Assembly (NCBI GenBank): GCA_019321725.1
Contig: CM033108.1
Location: 14,836,060-14,900,059 of the forward strand
Direction: 5' to 3'
DNA: 64,000 nucleotides
Source: Paulownia fortunei
Lineage: Eukaryota > Streptophyta > Magnoliopsida > Lamiales > Paulowniaceae
Both the position numbers and the translations under genes were made by a program. The first letter of the stretch is position 1. Each line of letters starts with the position of its first letter. Shown piece after piece: positions 36,244 through 49,237 of this stretch. The notes below the pieces were generated by a model. It did not search any database and was not told the DNA's origin. It was given only the letters and a program-made list of their open reading frames with translations.

Positions 36244-38615
36244 TGTAACACCCCTTAACCTAACTGCAGAGCCTAAACAACTGATACAGTTAAGTCAAGA
36301 AATGTTAATTTTTCATCTTTACTAGAGTTATGGTTTTTTATAAAAGTTCCCATTCTTAGCTATAAGAGAAAGAACTTGAATCATTTTTAAACACACCATA
36401 TACATATATCAAAACTGAGTACATCTGTTTACAAAACCATAACAGAGCGGCTTATTTAAAAACAAAACTATGTTTTCAAAAACTACAAAACATGTCGAAG
36501 CATGGCATATGAACAAATCTCTGTCATGCCGTACCGCTCTGAGACTTAGTCAACCTCTAAACCTGTACATTTCCACCTGCATCACATGAATTAATGAGCT
36601 AAAGAGCTAAAGGCTCAGTAAGGTGAAACTGATGCAATAACAAATAACATATATGCACATCTCATAAATCATTAAATGCAATATTCTATTTAATAATTTT
36701 CATTCATAAATCATTCTTTAGGGCCCTTGAAGTGTGGTACCTAACTAATAGTGATAGACCATAGTTTTCGGAACCTGTTCATAATGATTGGCCAATAAGA
36801 GAACTAATACGGGGTTTCCATACTTGGTCTTTCAACCTCAGGTATTAGCCGTATTCTATCTCATTCATTGTGGCTTTCCTATACCGGTTTTTCAACCTCA
36901 AGTATTTGCCACCATTTGTTGGGTCCGCCGGTCCCTCCCGCGTCCCTCGTCTACCCGACCATCAATCAAGTACCATACTTCCTTTTCAAAAACCTCATTA
37001 TATTCTTAATAGTATCACGCTTCATAAACCATAAATGCATCAAACATTACATCATTTGACAAACAACAACAATCACATTAAAACATGAACAAACATTATA
37101 TGATTCTTGTGATACACCAAATGAAAGCTTCAACTTACCTCAAGTCCACTTTGTGCTAGTGAAAAGGCCAATCTCTTTGGAAGATAGGATGTGTTAAAGG
37201 CCTAACATAATCAAATCATGTACCATTTAATATCCTTTTTATAAATCATTTAGTCTATTCTAGTTAAAGTTTATATACACTTTTCAATCTTTTGTAAAGA
37301 ATTACATATCAATTACATAACCTTAAAAACAATGCATACTCCATATTTTACTACTAATTCAAAATATTAAACATTAGGGCAGCCATTAAATAACTAATAA
37401 TTCAAATATGAATTATTAGGGCAACCCCTAAACATGAACACAATCCGAATTAAAATGACATAAAACTTGATTCTAACTTAAATTGATTCTAAACCTTCAT
37501 AAGCAAGCAAACTAATTGCTATTGTTTTCAATTTCAAAGAAAAACTTCCAAACACCAATATAAGCATTACAAAATCAATAGAAACAAGTAAATTAAACAA
37601 TTTACAAGAACTATCAATTTTGCTAAAAATTAGCTTAACTTAGCTTGGTTTTGGCTTCAAGTGTAACTTACTTAAGTTTTCAATCCTACAAAAGCATACT
37701 AAAATTACATGTATACCAAAGTCCAAGATACTACATAATTCATCATAAGAAAACAATTGAAAAAGAATATGACCTTTTGATTAAGTTGGATTTAAGCTTC
37801 AAAATCAATCAAGCGGTTTTCAAGCTAAAAGGATGGAAACTTGTTCTAGCTTGTGTTCTATGGATTTTCTATGGATTGAATTCAACTTTTGTGAGTATGA
37901 GAGTGTAAAATTTGGGAGAAATCTTAGGAGAATAAGGGCTGGTGTTTTTGCAGGTGTGCTTCCCATGATGAAAATATGGATGAAAATGATTTCTTTGACC
38001 TTTCCAAAGAGAGGTAAGTGGAGGGTGATGATTGGTTGCATCATGCTTGTGACTTCTCATGCCAAAAGCCACGTTCATGGGCTTTGGAGATGACAAAAAT
38101 TGATGCTTTGGTGTATAATCAAGTGCAATGCGGTTTAGAATGGTTTTATGCAACCTAGTAATCCACCAATCAAATCCTGCACCATTGTGCATACTTTTAG
38201 TTCTTAGCCAATCAATAATATTTCAAGTAAATATTATTGTACAATGTAACATAATTCAACTTTAATATTATAAACAATTAATAGCATATATAACTAGTAT
38301 GGAGCAATACAAATAATTCATTTCATAGCCATTCAACACATCAATCTTCCTTAACCGAGATACCGAGCTTTTCACTGCAAAAAGGGCACTTAAGGAATAT
38401 GTTAAATTAAGAAATGAAAGTTTGATCTTCATATTTCATGTACTAATGCTGCATGTTTAATCATAACTGAAGCATATAATAACAATTATTCATGTTCGTG
38501 CTATTAAATCATGCTAATTTGTAAGCCATAATCAATAGCACATTGATTAGATGCAAATTCATGCAAAATGCTTATTATTGGCTATATAGGAGAGAATTGA
38601 GAATTGGGCATTACA
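36244..38615 (-). repeat. 5' LTR of the Tekay element
   Basis: 2372 bp. The first 1.1 kb is nearly identical to the other LTR. From about 37400 on, many small insertions and deletions (mostly 1-6 bases) appear with few substitutions, making this copy 78 bases longer. Confidence 0.95.
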
Positions 38616-38660
38616 GTTATTCCTATTCAACTTATGACTACTGATGGGGGATGGAAAGAG

Positions 38661-39399
38661 CCAATAATTTTTTATTAGGATAGAAGAATACTTAGAGAAT
38701 GTACAGACTAAAAAGCAACTAAGAGAATATAGAGGTAGAAAAGCGAATCTGCCGTCACAACTCCAGCCCCAAATAAGGAAACAACTTAGGAGATTCATGC
38801 CTCATAAAAAGAAAAACTAAAAAAGAATTAGGGAAACGAAATCCTAGTTTCAAATCACAAATGAATAGGAGATAAAAACTAAAACAAAAAATTCCTCCAA
38901 AGTAGGGATTGTCTAAATATTTATATTATTAGTGAATGTCCATTAATCTCATAATCCTCTAGGCTTTGTATTCCATAACTTCCAAGACTTCAATTGTATG
39001 AACTCAAAGGTCTTGTAACTTATGAGGTTTTATTCTTTCCAATTACTTCATCTTTTCATTTCTTATAACTATCGGTGTGTTGATCCTATAAATAAAGGCT
39101 TTGAGAAGTATGCATTTTTTAATCAAAATCATTTGTACCTAGACAGAGGATTTGGCATAGACCCCTACCAATTTATTAATTATGAAAATCAAAAGTGAAA
39201 ATTTGCAATTTAAAAATAGGAAACGAGGAGTCTTACTCCCTTACAATCAAATAAATAATGAATCTAATAAAGCATAAAAAAGGAGTACTACTCCTTATTA
39301 TGTAAAATTGAATCTAAGACAATATAAAAAATAGCTACCAAACAAAAACTCTAACATTATTGTACCTCTAGATAATACCTTAAGAAAATATGAAATTAG
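38661..39399. other. Unassigned, possible LTR or leader remnants
   Basis: Should contain the leader and 5' LTR of copia C and the junction with the LINE, but neither is recognisable. CCTATAAATAAAGGC near 39092 looks like a copia LTR TATA region in plus orientation, so an independent LTR remnant is possible. Confidence 0.3.
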
Positions 39400-41173
39400 G
39401 AATGGTCAATCGATTCATTTCGCAAAGATGTTTGTCGAAGTTCCAAAGAATGAAAAGATTGCAAAATATACACAACCATCTGAGTCCATAAGACCCCACC
39501 TGCTCCTGCCAATCCTAGGTTTCCCTTGCATGCCCCATCCGTATTGATTTTAAACCACTGATCTTGTGGCTTAATTTATCTCACCATGCGCACCTTAGGT
39601 AGTTTGATTCAGACAGTCTGAATCCCCTATTTGCCGTCACATGCGTCTTCCATTTCCAAAAATTATGCTCAAGTAAGCATTGCAATTGTGCTCGAATGAG
39701 GTGTTGAAAAATGTTTTGGATAATCTTCTGACTATTAGCTGGAATATTCTTATGCTATGAGTTATTTAGAGCTAGCCAAATGTACCAAAGAGTGATGCAC
39801 GAAATCACTCTTCTGGCATGATCAAAGTTCCCCAAAGCCCATGCATTAAAACAAAACTGTAGTAGCAATTTAATGTCATGCGTAGAAGGATGAGCAATAT
39901 GAAAGCAGGATGCGGAGTATACCCATACCTTTGATGCAATTGAACAATGGATGAAAAGATGTTCAGTTGATTCAACGGGATGACTAATAGTAGGGGCAGA
40001 CTGAAGCCATTTCAAAACCTTGAGTTTGCATCCGACTATTAATAAGCAAATTTCTTCAATCGCAATGAAGTACAATATCTATCATCCACCATTTGACATA
40101 TTGGTTGTGTACCAACCCAATTATCATACCAAAACATTATCTCCCCTCCAAAAAAATGTTTTCTCAATTTTCTCTCTTATTCTGCAAAGACATTTCTAAA
40201 TGAGTGAGTGATTAATGTTGCATTTAGCATACCTCGGATGAGCCTTCTGACAATATCTACTCTTAACATATAATTAGTCCAAAAAGACTTAGACGATCAG
40301 AAATGCCGCCACAGTTTGACTGAAAATTCATTATTCACATCCTCAAGGTTACGGTCTCCAATTCTGCCTTCCTCTAATGGGTAGCAAGTATCAAACCAAG
40401 AGGTCCAATGTATTCTATTTACCTCACGATTGGACCCCTAGAAGAATTTATAATCTATTGAACATTCTTTCAATATGCTAAAAAATTGATTTAGGTGTCA
40501 ACATAACTTGAAGGATGTGTAGAGGCATCGAATGAAGAATGCTTTTGATAAGCATCAGTCTTTCTCCATGCGCCAAGGAATTTTTCTCCTATCCAGCAAT
40601 TTTTTCTCTCATTTTGCTAATGATGCCATCAAATAATTCTCTTTTTTTCCAGCCCTTGTACAAAGTTGCACCTAAATATGTCAAAGACAACATTTTAACT
40701 GAGAATCCCATAATAATTCGCATCCTTTGTAATCTTTGAGCAGTAATCTATTTGCTTGGCACAAAAAACCTTTTCGACATGTTTATTAATTGACCCAAAA
40801 TCTGCTCATATCTTTGCAAAAAATTTGTAAGCAACTGCATGCCCTTCTCATTGGCCTTCGTAAATATTAGTACATCGTCTGCATATGCTAAATGTGAAAT
40901 AAATATTCCTCCACCAGGCTGAAATCTAAGTCTCGAGTTCGCTTAAAAAAGATAGTTAAGGCCTCTTGGCAGAACTTTCGAAGTAATTGTAAACAAAGCC
41001 AGAGAGATAGGATCACCCTTACGTAATTCCCAAGTTGAACAAAAAAAGCCTGCAGATTGACCATTGACCAAAATTGAGAACCATGAGTTCTCAATGCAGT
41101 TTCGCAGCAAGATACCAATGATCAGGAAAACCAAATTTTCTCAACACCGAATACTAAAAACTCCGTTGCACAC
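39400..41173 (-). pseudogene. LINE reverse transcriptase (C-terminal half), zf-RVT and RNase H
   Basis: Right to left: 40943-41134 with WFSILVNGQSAGFF and RKGDPISLALF (the RQGDP block of L1 RT); 40862-40893 with LAYADDVLIF (catalytic YADD); about 40130-40090 with FWYDNWVGTQP-like wording; 39755-40075 with ESTEHLFIHCSIASKVW, the zinc-binding domain found in plant LINEs; about 39560-39500 with WFKINTDGACKGN and GAGGVLW, the start of an RNase H domain. Frameshifts separate the blocks. Confidence 0.85.
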
Positions 41174-41631
41174 TGTAAGAAAATTAATCAACAATATACT
41201 ATGAATCAAATATTCATATAGTTCATATGGATCAGATATGCCTATACGCAGCGGATTGTCGATCCACGTATCCCGAATCAAGCTCGTCTACCAGCCTCCT
41301 TTTGATCAAACCACGAATATATCTTTCTTGTTGGTGGTGAATAACTACTAGAGTTATTCACTTAATTATAGACCTCAAATCCTTAGAGTCTATGGTGATG
41401 CTCCAAGGAAGACTGAGAGAGAAAAAGATTTGAGAGAATATGGAGAGAGTTTGTGAGAGAATTACGTTCATTCACACATTCTGTTGGATGGGGATTAGAG
41501 ATATTTATTTCTACTTAAGGTAGAATCCTAGTCCAACTAGGAAACTCAATCCCACTCAAATTGTGGAGACATTCAACTAAATATGCATGCCAATTGGATT
41601 AAGGATCCTAAACCCGATCTAATTTCCAACA
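41174..41631 (-). repeat. 3' LTR of copia A
   Basis: TGTAAGAAAATTAATC..AATTTCCAACA, aligned base by base with 47630-48066 with scattered differences and small gaps. Confidence 0.9.
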
Positions 41632-44600
41632 TCTCCCACTCATACATATTTAACTCGATCTCCTCGAATCTCATCATCATATAATTTCTTAATCTCACAT
41701 CAGTCCATTCATATAGAAAATGAGGTGTGCGACCAAGCGAGAAAGCATAGGCGAGGAGAGTTATATTAAGTCATCACCAAACTAACATAACCCTACAACT
41801 CAATAGCTTGTTGTGTACCCCAAATCAAATGGTCGCACCCAATCAAGCATCTCTAGATCCCTTAATGAAATAAATAGAGCATGCTTGACCTACTCAAATA
41901 TGTATCTATGTTCATGACTAGTCAAACATATTTCGACATAGTCGCCTGGGCTATGAACCATAGAATATAAGTACGTTACCAACTTAGTTCTTCCTTGGCC
42001 TCTCATGCTAATCAGCTTGGTCTTGATAGCTTTTCTAGACATGCTCTGACAGACCGAATCATGCATAGCCATTAAAAACATGCTAAAGTAGCATCATCAA
42101 GCTTACACCTCATGACAAAGTCTAGAGTTCCAAAGGGTACAAAAATAATATGGGCTCACATAGTGATGAAGCAGGGACCCATTCAGTTACTTTTCCATAA
42201 GAGGTCATCTCAAAGCACATGTAGTATGAATACATGCTATGATGGAGCTCCCACTCAATTCAGTCACGCTCGTAACATCATATGAACTTAAGTCCAGTCG
42301 CTCTCAAAGCGCCTGACCTACATACCACCAGAATTAACTCTCCAAAATATCTTCTTGTAGTTTGCATGTTCAGCTGAGAACAAGCTTATTATGAAGTTTG
42401 GACATACTTCTTCATAATCGATCAACTCTGATCTCATCTCAGCCTCCAAGCTAAGGCAACTCTTAGTTATACATATTAACCTTCCTTGCTGCTCCAAGCA
42501 TAAAGGCGATCATTCGCAAACCTTAATTATGCGACACGGTCTTTAAGTCTCATCCTGCTCACTATCATAGCGCCAAGGCGATTACCTATGTGAGAGGGTT
42601 AATTAAAGCCTGGTGACAACTCACAAATCCAGTACCAAACTCATAATGAGAATACAAATATAACTCATTAATCACAATATGTTCTCACTGGCCACAAAAA
42701 TCAAATTCTACGTAATCTCGTACTACTCACATGTCTTTGGAGCATATCTCCATACAGAGGCAAGGGATAAGCAATCAAACTACTCGTAGAAATATGACTG
42801 AGAATAATTTAATTTTGCGCAATACTCTCTTAAGTGAAGGGGTGACTGGTTTTAGTATGTTTAGTCCTCCAACAATACTTGGTGCCCAAAGCATACATCA
42901 AAGTGGCTTTATTATCACAAAGACAAGAAAAGTCTCACAAATGTGCGCACAAAATACCAAATCGCCTCCAACAAATCTTATACCACTCTATTAAGATATC
43001 TAAGTATCCACTTGATAGCATCACATTATTATGTCAATGATCACTTTGATATTTATTCACCAATAATTAATTATCAAGCATAGTACTAGTCGAGTACACA
43101 CCAGTGCACATCAAACCTTCTACAATGCTTGCATAATACTAGCTAGCGTTTTTTTTTCTTCTTTTATCTCAAGGCATTTCAATCTAACTAAGAATATAAT
43201 TTTTGACCATGAAGTGTTAATAGGATTGGTGAGATGCATACAAAAATTCGGTATCACAATACCAAGTATACATCTATTTTTCCTATGTCCATTCAAATAT
43301 AAATGACAACCACTACTAAGTGGAGACACCTTCATGTCCCTTCTGGCCATCATATTATTTCTCAAATACAGTGAGAATTAAATTCTCTTATTTATGTTGA
43401 TATATATTTAGTGATCTTATTCAACCATCGAAAGCCTACTAGAGTGATAACTCGATGAAATCGATAGCACCACTATTTGGACGATAATTCAAGTTATAAA
43501 TAGAGCTTCTCGATCAGCAATCTTTGCACTCTTACCCCACTTCTTGAATTCATTAGGCGATCTACATAGATCTTATCGTCCACTTCTCATTTATATATGT
43601 CAACCTCAATCGTCCAGGACAAACTTAGATAAAAGTGGCAATAACTAATAGCATCTTGGCATATTGAGGTGATCTCACCACTTAGGGAAAACATCTCAAA
43701 AATTTACGCTCCACAATTAGGCGTAAATATTTTGCCTTTGGTTGAGCTATACAAATGTTAATCAACCCATCTACTTTGCACTTGACCTCTAGAAACCACA
43801 TGTTTCTAATGGCCTTGTACTTAAATAGAAGATCAACCAGCTCTAGACTTTGTTCTTAGTCATTAGGCTCATCGTTTCCTTTATAGTAGTTTCCTTAAAG
43901 TATCAAGTGAAGTCAAAAGTTTAAGTTGACTCATCAACATCTACAAAAGTAGTCATGAAGGATACCCACTTAATCTCATATAGACGATGGGGAACAACTC
44001 ATGTGCACTCCTTCTTACTTGTGGAATATGAGAATCATTTTTAAGTGAGACACTTCCACTGACTTAGGGTCACTCTTACTATCCCAGTGATTGCTAAATG
44101 AGTTTTAAAAAAAAATCATCCTCACTAGAAAATTGAGCCCCACTTTAAGAATCTTACAACTTGTATAGCGCAAGATTTTATTTACTTCTTATATGCTCGT
44201 AATTCCTCCATTAGAAAATCTATACTGTGCGACTTATTTTTTTTATAATTTCTCCATATAGGTGTTCATCACTTTTGAGAACATAGTTTCTTGAACTTAA
44301 ATAGGCATAAACCCACTAATTTGGGCTTACTGCCACATCACAGCTCATTGAAGGTTGGAGAATTCACCTTGAGGCACAATTTTCATTATGTAGGCTGCAA
44401 TCAAGATTGCATCTTCCTAATTGAGACAGAAATCAATTTGCGCCATCATATCAATTAAGTCATTTCGAAGTGTTTGATTTATCACTCTTCGCAAACTTCT
44501 TTAGTTGCGAAATGTTTAGAATCATCCTTAAAATTGTAATTCCATTCTCCCCACACATGTGTCCAAACTATTTAGACATGTTATTCTCGCTTCCAATTAG

Positions 44601-47040
44601 TATGTTGAACCTCAATGTTCATACTCCCTGTGGTTTTCTACCTCTATCAAGAATCGCTCTAAATAATTTGGCATTTCTGACTAGTGAGAGTTGGAGTGTA
44701 CTAGCTTATAGCGCGAATAGCAAATAAAAGAAAATAGAATGCAATATTTAGTACCTCATACTCGTAAGTCTGCACTCATTTTAGGGGACTAGCTCTAGAG
44801 GATAAATAATCCTCTTTCTTTCTTCTAGTGGACTTTTTCCCATTAGAAAATTTTGTACAGAGAGAGGTTGACCTTAGCGAGTTAGCTAATAAAGCCTTAT
44901 TCAGCTGATACAGTCATCCTCCTAACCTTGCATGCCATGATATAATTAAAATAAAAATTCATAAAAGAAGTACAAGAAATACTACCTTAAGCCAATCGCA
45001 ACACAAATATGACTTATACCTAAAAGTTTTCTTACATGAAAGATGGACAAATCTATTTGCTCAACCAATGTCTTTTAAGTGCATCAATTCAATAGACTAT
45101 TTCGAATCTAGTGTCTTTTGCACATCTCCAAGGAGTAACTCACACCAATTGTTGAGCTTGAAAAAATAGCTCATGCTTTTTGCAGAGCTTGAGATGGCAT
45201 TGTGAACTCATAATGTCTCCTCTTGTACTTCATTTAAACAAACATGCATGCACAACACTCGACAATAGTATGCTAAATCTCGAATTTCATGCTATGTTTC
45301 ATCAACTTCTACTATCTATTGAAGGAGAAAATTGAGAATTTCAGCAAATGAGAGAGCTTTAAGTAGTCAAACTTCATCTCAGTACAATTACGAGTGAAGT
45401 GACCAGTCTCATCATTGCACTTGACATTTGTTGGTGATTAGTTGCCTTTATCACTAATGTGACACGCCTTGTCACTTCATTGGATCAAATTTATGGTTCT
45501 AGTTTTAACTTTTGCTCTTGTCAAGCTATTTTTGTCTTTTCCAACACTAACCGAAGTTGGTTTATATTGGTCAATATGAGCGACAAGAATAATTACTTAC
45601 CCATTTTCGACTCTCAACAATCAATCTCAAGTTAGGCGATTATTATCAAAAATATGTTAGTAGTATTTATAAGTCAGCTGAAAAAACGACTTTAGGACAG
45701 TTAGAACTTTTTAATTATGAGTAAGCTCATATGACAAAATAGAGCTCAAACTCCTTTATTAATTTTTCGTATTTGCAGCTTGCACAAATTAAAGCGCAAA
45801 CGTGATTTTTGATCCATTAGTATATTGTCAGCGTCTAAGTCGCGATAATATTTGGCATTTTAAAATCTTGTATTTGTGACTTAAACAAATTAAAGCGAAA
45901 ATATTAATTTTAGTCCACTACCATATTGTCAGCGTCTAAGTTGCGACAATATTAGACAACTTGTCCATTTTCATACTTAATTGGCTTAAAACGTAAAATT
46001 GGTGAGTTGATCTAAACTTCTAAATTAATTGCGCAAAAAAAAAATATAGGTACTGGTGTAATATTTTATTCTAGATCCAAGTAAATTATTTATTATTCCT
46101 TTATGCTCAGCGAAATTGAAAATTTCGCAACGCAGACTAGTAATCATCTCCCACTGAATAAAAGACATAATAAAAATTTACTGATCATGAATAAAATATA
46201 AATATGTCCACACATATATTATGAATGTAAATATGCACTATGAACAATAAAATATTAACCCCATATGGGCGACATTGACATTTAGTGTATCATGTTCAAG
46301 ATAATTTTGGCTCATGGTGGTAAAACAAAAAATATTCCCCTAAAATTGATATACATGGCCTCCCAAAAATGACCTAGTAAATACATGCCTTGAAAATAAT
46401 AAAAAATTACATTGGTTCAAAGACTATTATATCAATCTAGAGAAAAATAAAAAAAAATAGGAATATCGAATTACCAAAACAACCACAAATTATCTCCCAT
46501 AAAAATATGAGATAATATAAAACAATAAACATTCAATTTACTTGAGCACCCAAATGTCAGTGTCTATTCATTCACAATATATAATAATTCATATCGTATC
46601 AAATAAATTTAAATTGCATCACAATTATATAAAAAATAATAATTAATAAAACACGTAACTCATAATGGACATATTAATCATATAAAATAATCTTGCATGC
46701 ATCCTAATACACAAAAAAAATTATTTTTACATGCAATTTAATACGCAAAAAGTATTTTAATATTAAAAATTTTGATCCACAAAAAATATATTTGCATGAA
46801 TCGTAATGCACAAAAATATTTTAATCACTTTCTATTGGAATTAATAAAATAATTTTTATTTTTTTTAAAGAGTCAAAAATAATATCTATTCACATTAAAA
46901 AACTTTTTAGAAAAATAGCACAAAAAACTATTATATAGATTTTGCAGCCAATTATATCATAAAATAGTGCAGTGGTCTATCTATATTTCAATGTCAATCA
47001 GCAACCCAGGTTCAATCTATATTGGTTCAAACTCTCAAAT
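41632..47040 (-). pseudogene. Copia A interior, heavily decayed gag-pol
   Basis: Aligns by eye with the interior of copia B in the same order: CTCCCACTCATACATATTT at the 3' side, RNase H and RT wording at 42700-43560 (for example TCGATGAAATCGATAG near 43453 against 60901), and the pre-gag segment AGTAATCATCTCCCACTGAA near 46140 against 63476. No ORF over 90 codons survives, so nothing is coded now. Family membership is clear only by comparison with copia B. Confidence 0.7.
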
Positions 47041-47049
47041 TTTATTTTC

Positions 47050-47270
47050 AACAACACATGGCAGCCACAGAGGCGCCACGTGCGGGCAAGCTAAGCGCCA
47101 ATCGTGCGCCACGTGGCTGTATGACACATCAACCGGAGGCGCCATGTCAGCATGCCACCTAAGCGTGTGCACCATGTGGCTATATGCCATATCGGCCAGT
47201 GCGCCATATCAGCGCCGACACCTTTTCCAGCACCGGTCATCCGATTCCGGCGACCAAATGGATTTTCGAC
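47050..47270 (-). repeat. GC-rich repeat island in the leader of copia A
   Basis: GC-rich stretch in an otherwise very AT-rich leader between primer-binding site and gag. GCGCCACGTG, GCGCCACGTGGC, GGCGCCATGTCAG and GTGCACCATGTGGC are variants of one short motif recurring about every 25-40 bases. Confidence 0.75.
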
Positions 47271-47629
47271 GAGAAAAATTAAATATCTGTCAAAAATTTT
47301 AAAAATTCATATCTCACTCATTTTAAGTCCATTTTTGATGAATTTTTTATCATTTCGAACCTCTTTTTATGATCTACAACATAGCCTAAAAATTTCATAA
47401 CAAAAATATCAAAACCTAATTCGATTTTGAGTCTAAATATGAATAAGTATCTAACTTTAAATTAAATTTTCTATCAAACCGTTTATTCATTTTTCACTAA
47501 ATTTTAACCATGTGATCTACACATTAAGATTAATGTATGGTAAAAATTTTATACTTTTAAAAAAATAATTTTTTTTAAAGCACATACACATAAAATGGCG
47601 AGAACGAGCCCTATGAGCTCTGATACTAC

Positions 47630-48066
47630 TATAAGAAAATTAATCAACAATATAATATGAATCAAATATTCATATAATTCATGTATATCGGGTATACTTA
47701 TACACAATGATTGTCGATCCACGTATCCTGAATCAAGCTCATCTACCAGTCTCCGTTTGATCGAACCACGAATATATCTTTCTCGTTGGTGGTGAATAAC
47801 TACTAGAGTTATTCACTCAATTACAGACCTCAAATCCTTGGAGTGTATGGTGATGCTCTAAGGAAGATTGAGAGAATATGGAGAGAGTTTATGGGAGAAT
47901 TACGTTCATTCACACATTCTGTTGGATGGGGATTAGAGATATTTATTCCTACTTAAAGCAGAATCCTAGTCTAATTAGAAAACTCAATCCCACTCAAATT
48001 GTAAAGACATCCAGCTAAATATGCATAATTGGGTCAAGGGTCCTAAATCCGATCCAATTTCCAACA
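47630..48066 (-). repeat. 5' LTR of copia A
   Basis: Starts TATAAGAAAATTAATC (first G of TG lost) directly after the primer-site remnant and ends CCAACA. It matches the 3' LTR throughout. Confidence 0.9.
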
Positions 48067-48959
48067 CATACGATCATATGCCCTAGCCATATGCAACTTT
48101 ATCAGCAAATTACGTTCTTTACATTTGCTGTCGATGGCATTGGTTAATTATTGTGCCAGTAAAATATTATCTAAAATTAACCATTCTAGCACAAAACCAC
48201 TTTGAGCAGGAGGAATGAGCTTTGGTAGAATATGCAAAAGCTTATTTGAAGCAACTTGGAGAAAAATTTAAGAACAATGTTACAAAGACTGATCGGACTT
48301 AAATTCTCCCCAACCTTTAGGCGCTTCTACCTTTGGAATAAGGACCACAAATGTAGCCGTAAAGCTTCATGGCATAGGAACAATCATTAAAGAATTCAGT
48401 GGAGGTGGCATAAAGGTCCGCTGCGATAATCTCCCAACAAGTTTGATAGAACCATGAGGTAAAATCATCTGGACCCGCCATATTTTTTGGATCGATCTAG
48501 AAAACAAATGTTATTATTTTCTCAAGGGATAGAGGAGAACATAATTATGCTCTATCCGCGTTCGACAATAAAGGGGATATACAGCCCAAGTCCTCATCAT
48601 TAAATAAAGCTTTACCCCCAAAAAAATTAGCAATTGAGTTACGAATATCCTGGGGCTGTGTGAGAATAGCCCCTTTCTCCTCAATCAAGTGTATAAACGA
48701 GTGTTATCTTTTTTTGAACCAAGGAATGAAAATACTTCCTATTCTTTTCTCCCTCCATATGATATTTATATGCCAAGTTTTTGTTCTAGTAGGATTCTTC
48801 AATGGCAAGAGCTTGGGTTAGAACAGCCTGACTTTATTTTAAGGCTATTAAATTTGCATTCAAAGGCTCATCATTAAAAGCCTGTTCCTTCCTCTTAAGC
48901 TCTGTTTCAACAACTTTCACCGAGTCAAATATATTCCCAAAAACCTCTTTGTTTCATTT
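48067..48959 (-). pseudogene. LINE reverse transcriptase, N-terminal half
   Basis: The minus strand reads MAGPDDFTSWFYQTCWEII (48480-48425; the usual wording is GPDGF), then NKLLHILPKLIPPAQSGF (about 48250-48190) and LLIKLHMARAYDRM (48110-48067), the first catalytic Asp region of L1 RT, here with His in place of Asp. The block breaks off exactly at the copia A target site. Upstream, 48480-48959 is a decayed linker region. Confidence 0.85.
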
Positions 48960-49237
48960 TGTAAGCAAGTTATAATCGCATATAAATAATGAGTGATTCA
49001 ATATTAGCTCAGCTGCGAAATTCGTTTCATTCACTCTTGATGCACATCTTGCCTACAAGCCTCCCAATAATAAAACTAAGTCCTTCTCGCTCTAATAAAT
49101 ACTACTAGAGCATTCACCAATTCTTTTACTACACAACTTAAACCCTTGGAAATTTCTAAGTTTTTGGTGATACTCCAAGAACAAACGAAGAGAGAAAATA
49201 TGGAGGTGAGAGAGAGTATTTTTCTGTTAGTTGAAAG
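48960..49237 (-). repeat. 3' LTR of copia B, first part
   Basis: Shares with the copia A LTR the start TGTAAG, the segment TACTACTAGAG.ATTCAC, the TTGGTGATACTCCAAG block and the GAGAGAGAAAATATGGAG tract. It stops at the target duplication GAAAG (49233-49237). Confidence 0.8.

Larger units (their letters stand above)
29311..38615 (-). mobile_element. Full-length Tekay-type (Del) Ty3/gypsy chromovirus inserted in copia C gag
   Basis: LTRs of about 2.3 kb (29311-31604, 36244-38615) with TGTAACACCCC..CATTACA ends flank gag and pol on the minus strand. Perfect 5-bp target duplications GTTAT lie at 29306-29310 and 38616-38620. The primer-binding site (36227-36238, complementary to initiator tRNA-Met) adjoins the right LTR and a polypurine tract adjoins the left LTR. 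The domain order PR-RT-RNase H-IN-chromodomain places it with Tekay/Del chromoviruses. pol is one open frame, while gag and the frame ends carry several small indels. It is the youngest complete element here. Confidence 0.95.
22269..38660 (-). mobile_element. Degraded Ty1/copia element (copia C), host to three nested insertions
   Basis: Copia coding blocks on the minus strand are spread over 16 kb but form one element once three later insertions are removed (22495-24951, 25230-26802, 29311-38615). From right to left: gag start (38621-38660), gag (29040-29305), protease region, GAG-pre-integrase, integrase, then RT in three pieces ending near 22290. At each insertion the copia reading rejoins across the target duplication. 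Neither LTR of copia C is identified, so the outer limits are approximate. Confidence 0.8.
41174..48066 (-). mobile_element. Ty1/copia element A with short LTRs, inserted in the LINE RT
   Basis: LTRs of 458 and 437 bp (41174-41631 and 47630-48066) with TGTAAGAAAATTAATC..TTCCAACA wording. Flanks CACAC (41169-41173) and CATAC (48067-48071) differ at one base, consistent with an old 5-bp duplication. A primer-site remnant (GCTCTGATACTA, just left of 47630) gives minus orientation. Removing it rejoins the LINE RT (AYDRM and the following block). It is a sister of copia B. Confidence 0.85.
39400..48959 (-). mobile_element. L1-type LINE remnant, interrupted by copia A
   Basis: Non-LTR retrotransposon coding blocks lie on both sides of copia A (39400-41173 and 48067-48959) and rejoin when it is removed. 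The order on the minus strand is RT start, YADD catalytic motif, zinc-binding region, then a C-terminal RNase H. The 5' part (endonuclease) is not seen; copia B begins at 48960, so it may lie beyond the window. No clear poly(A) tail or target duplication was found. Confidence 0.85.
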
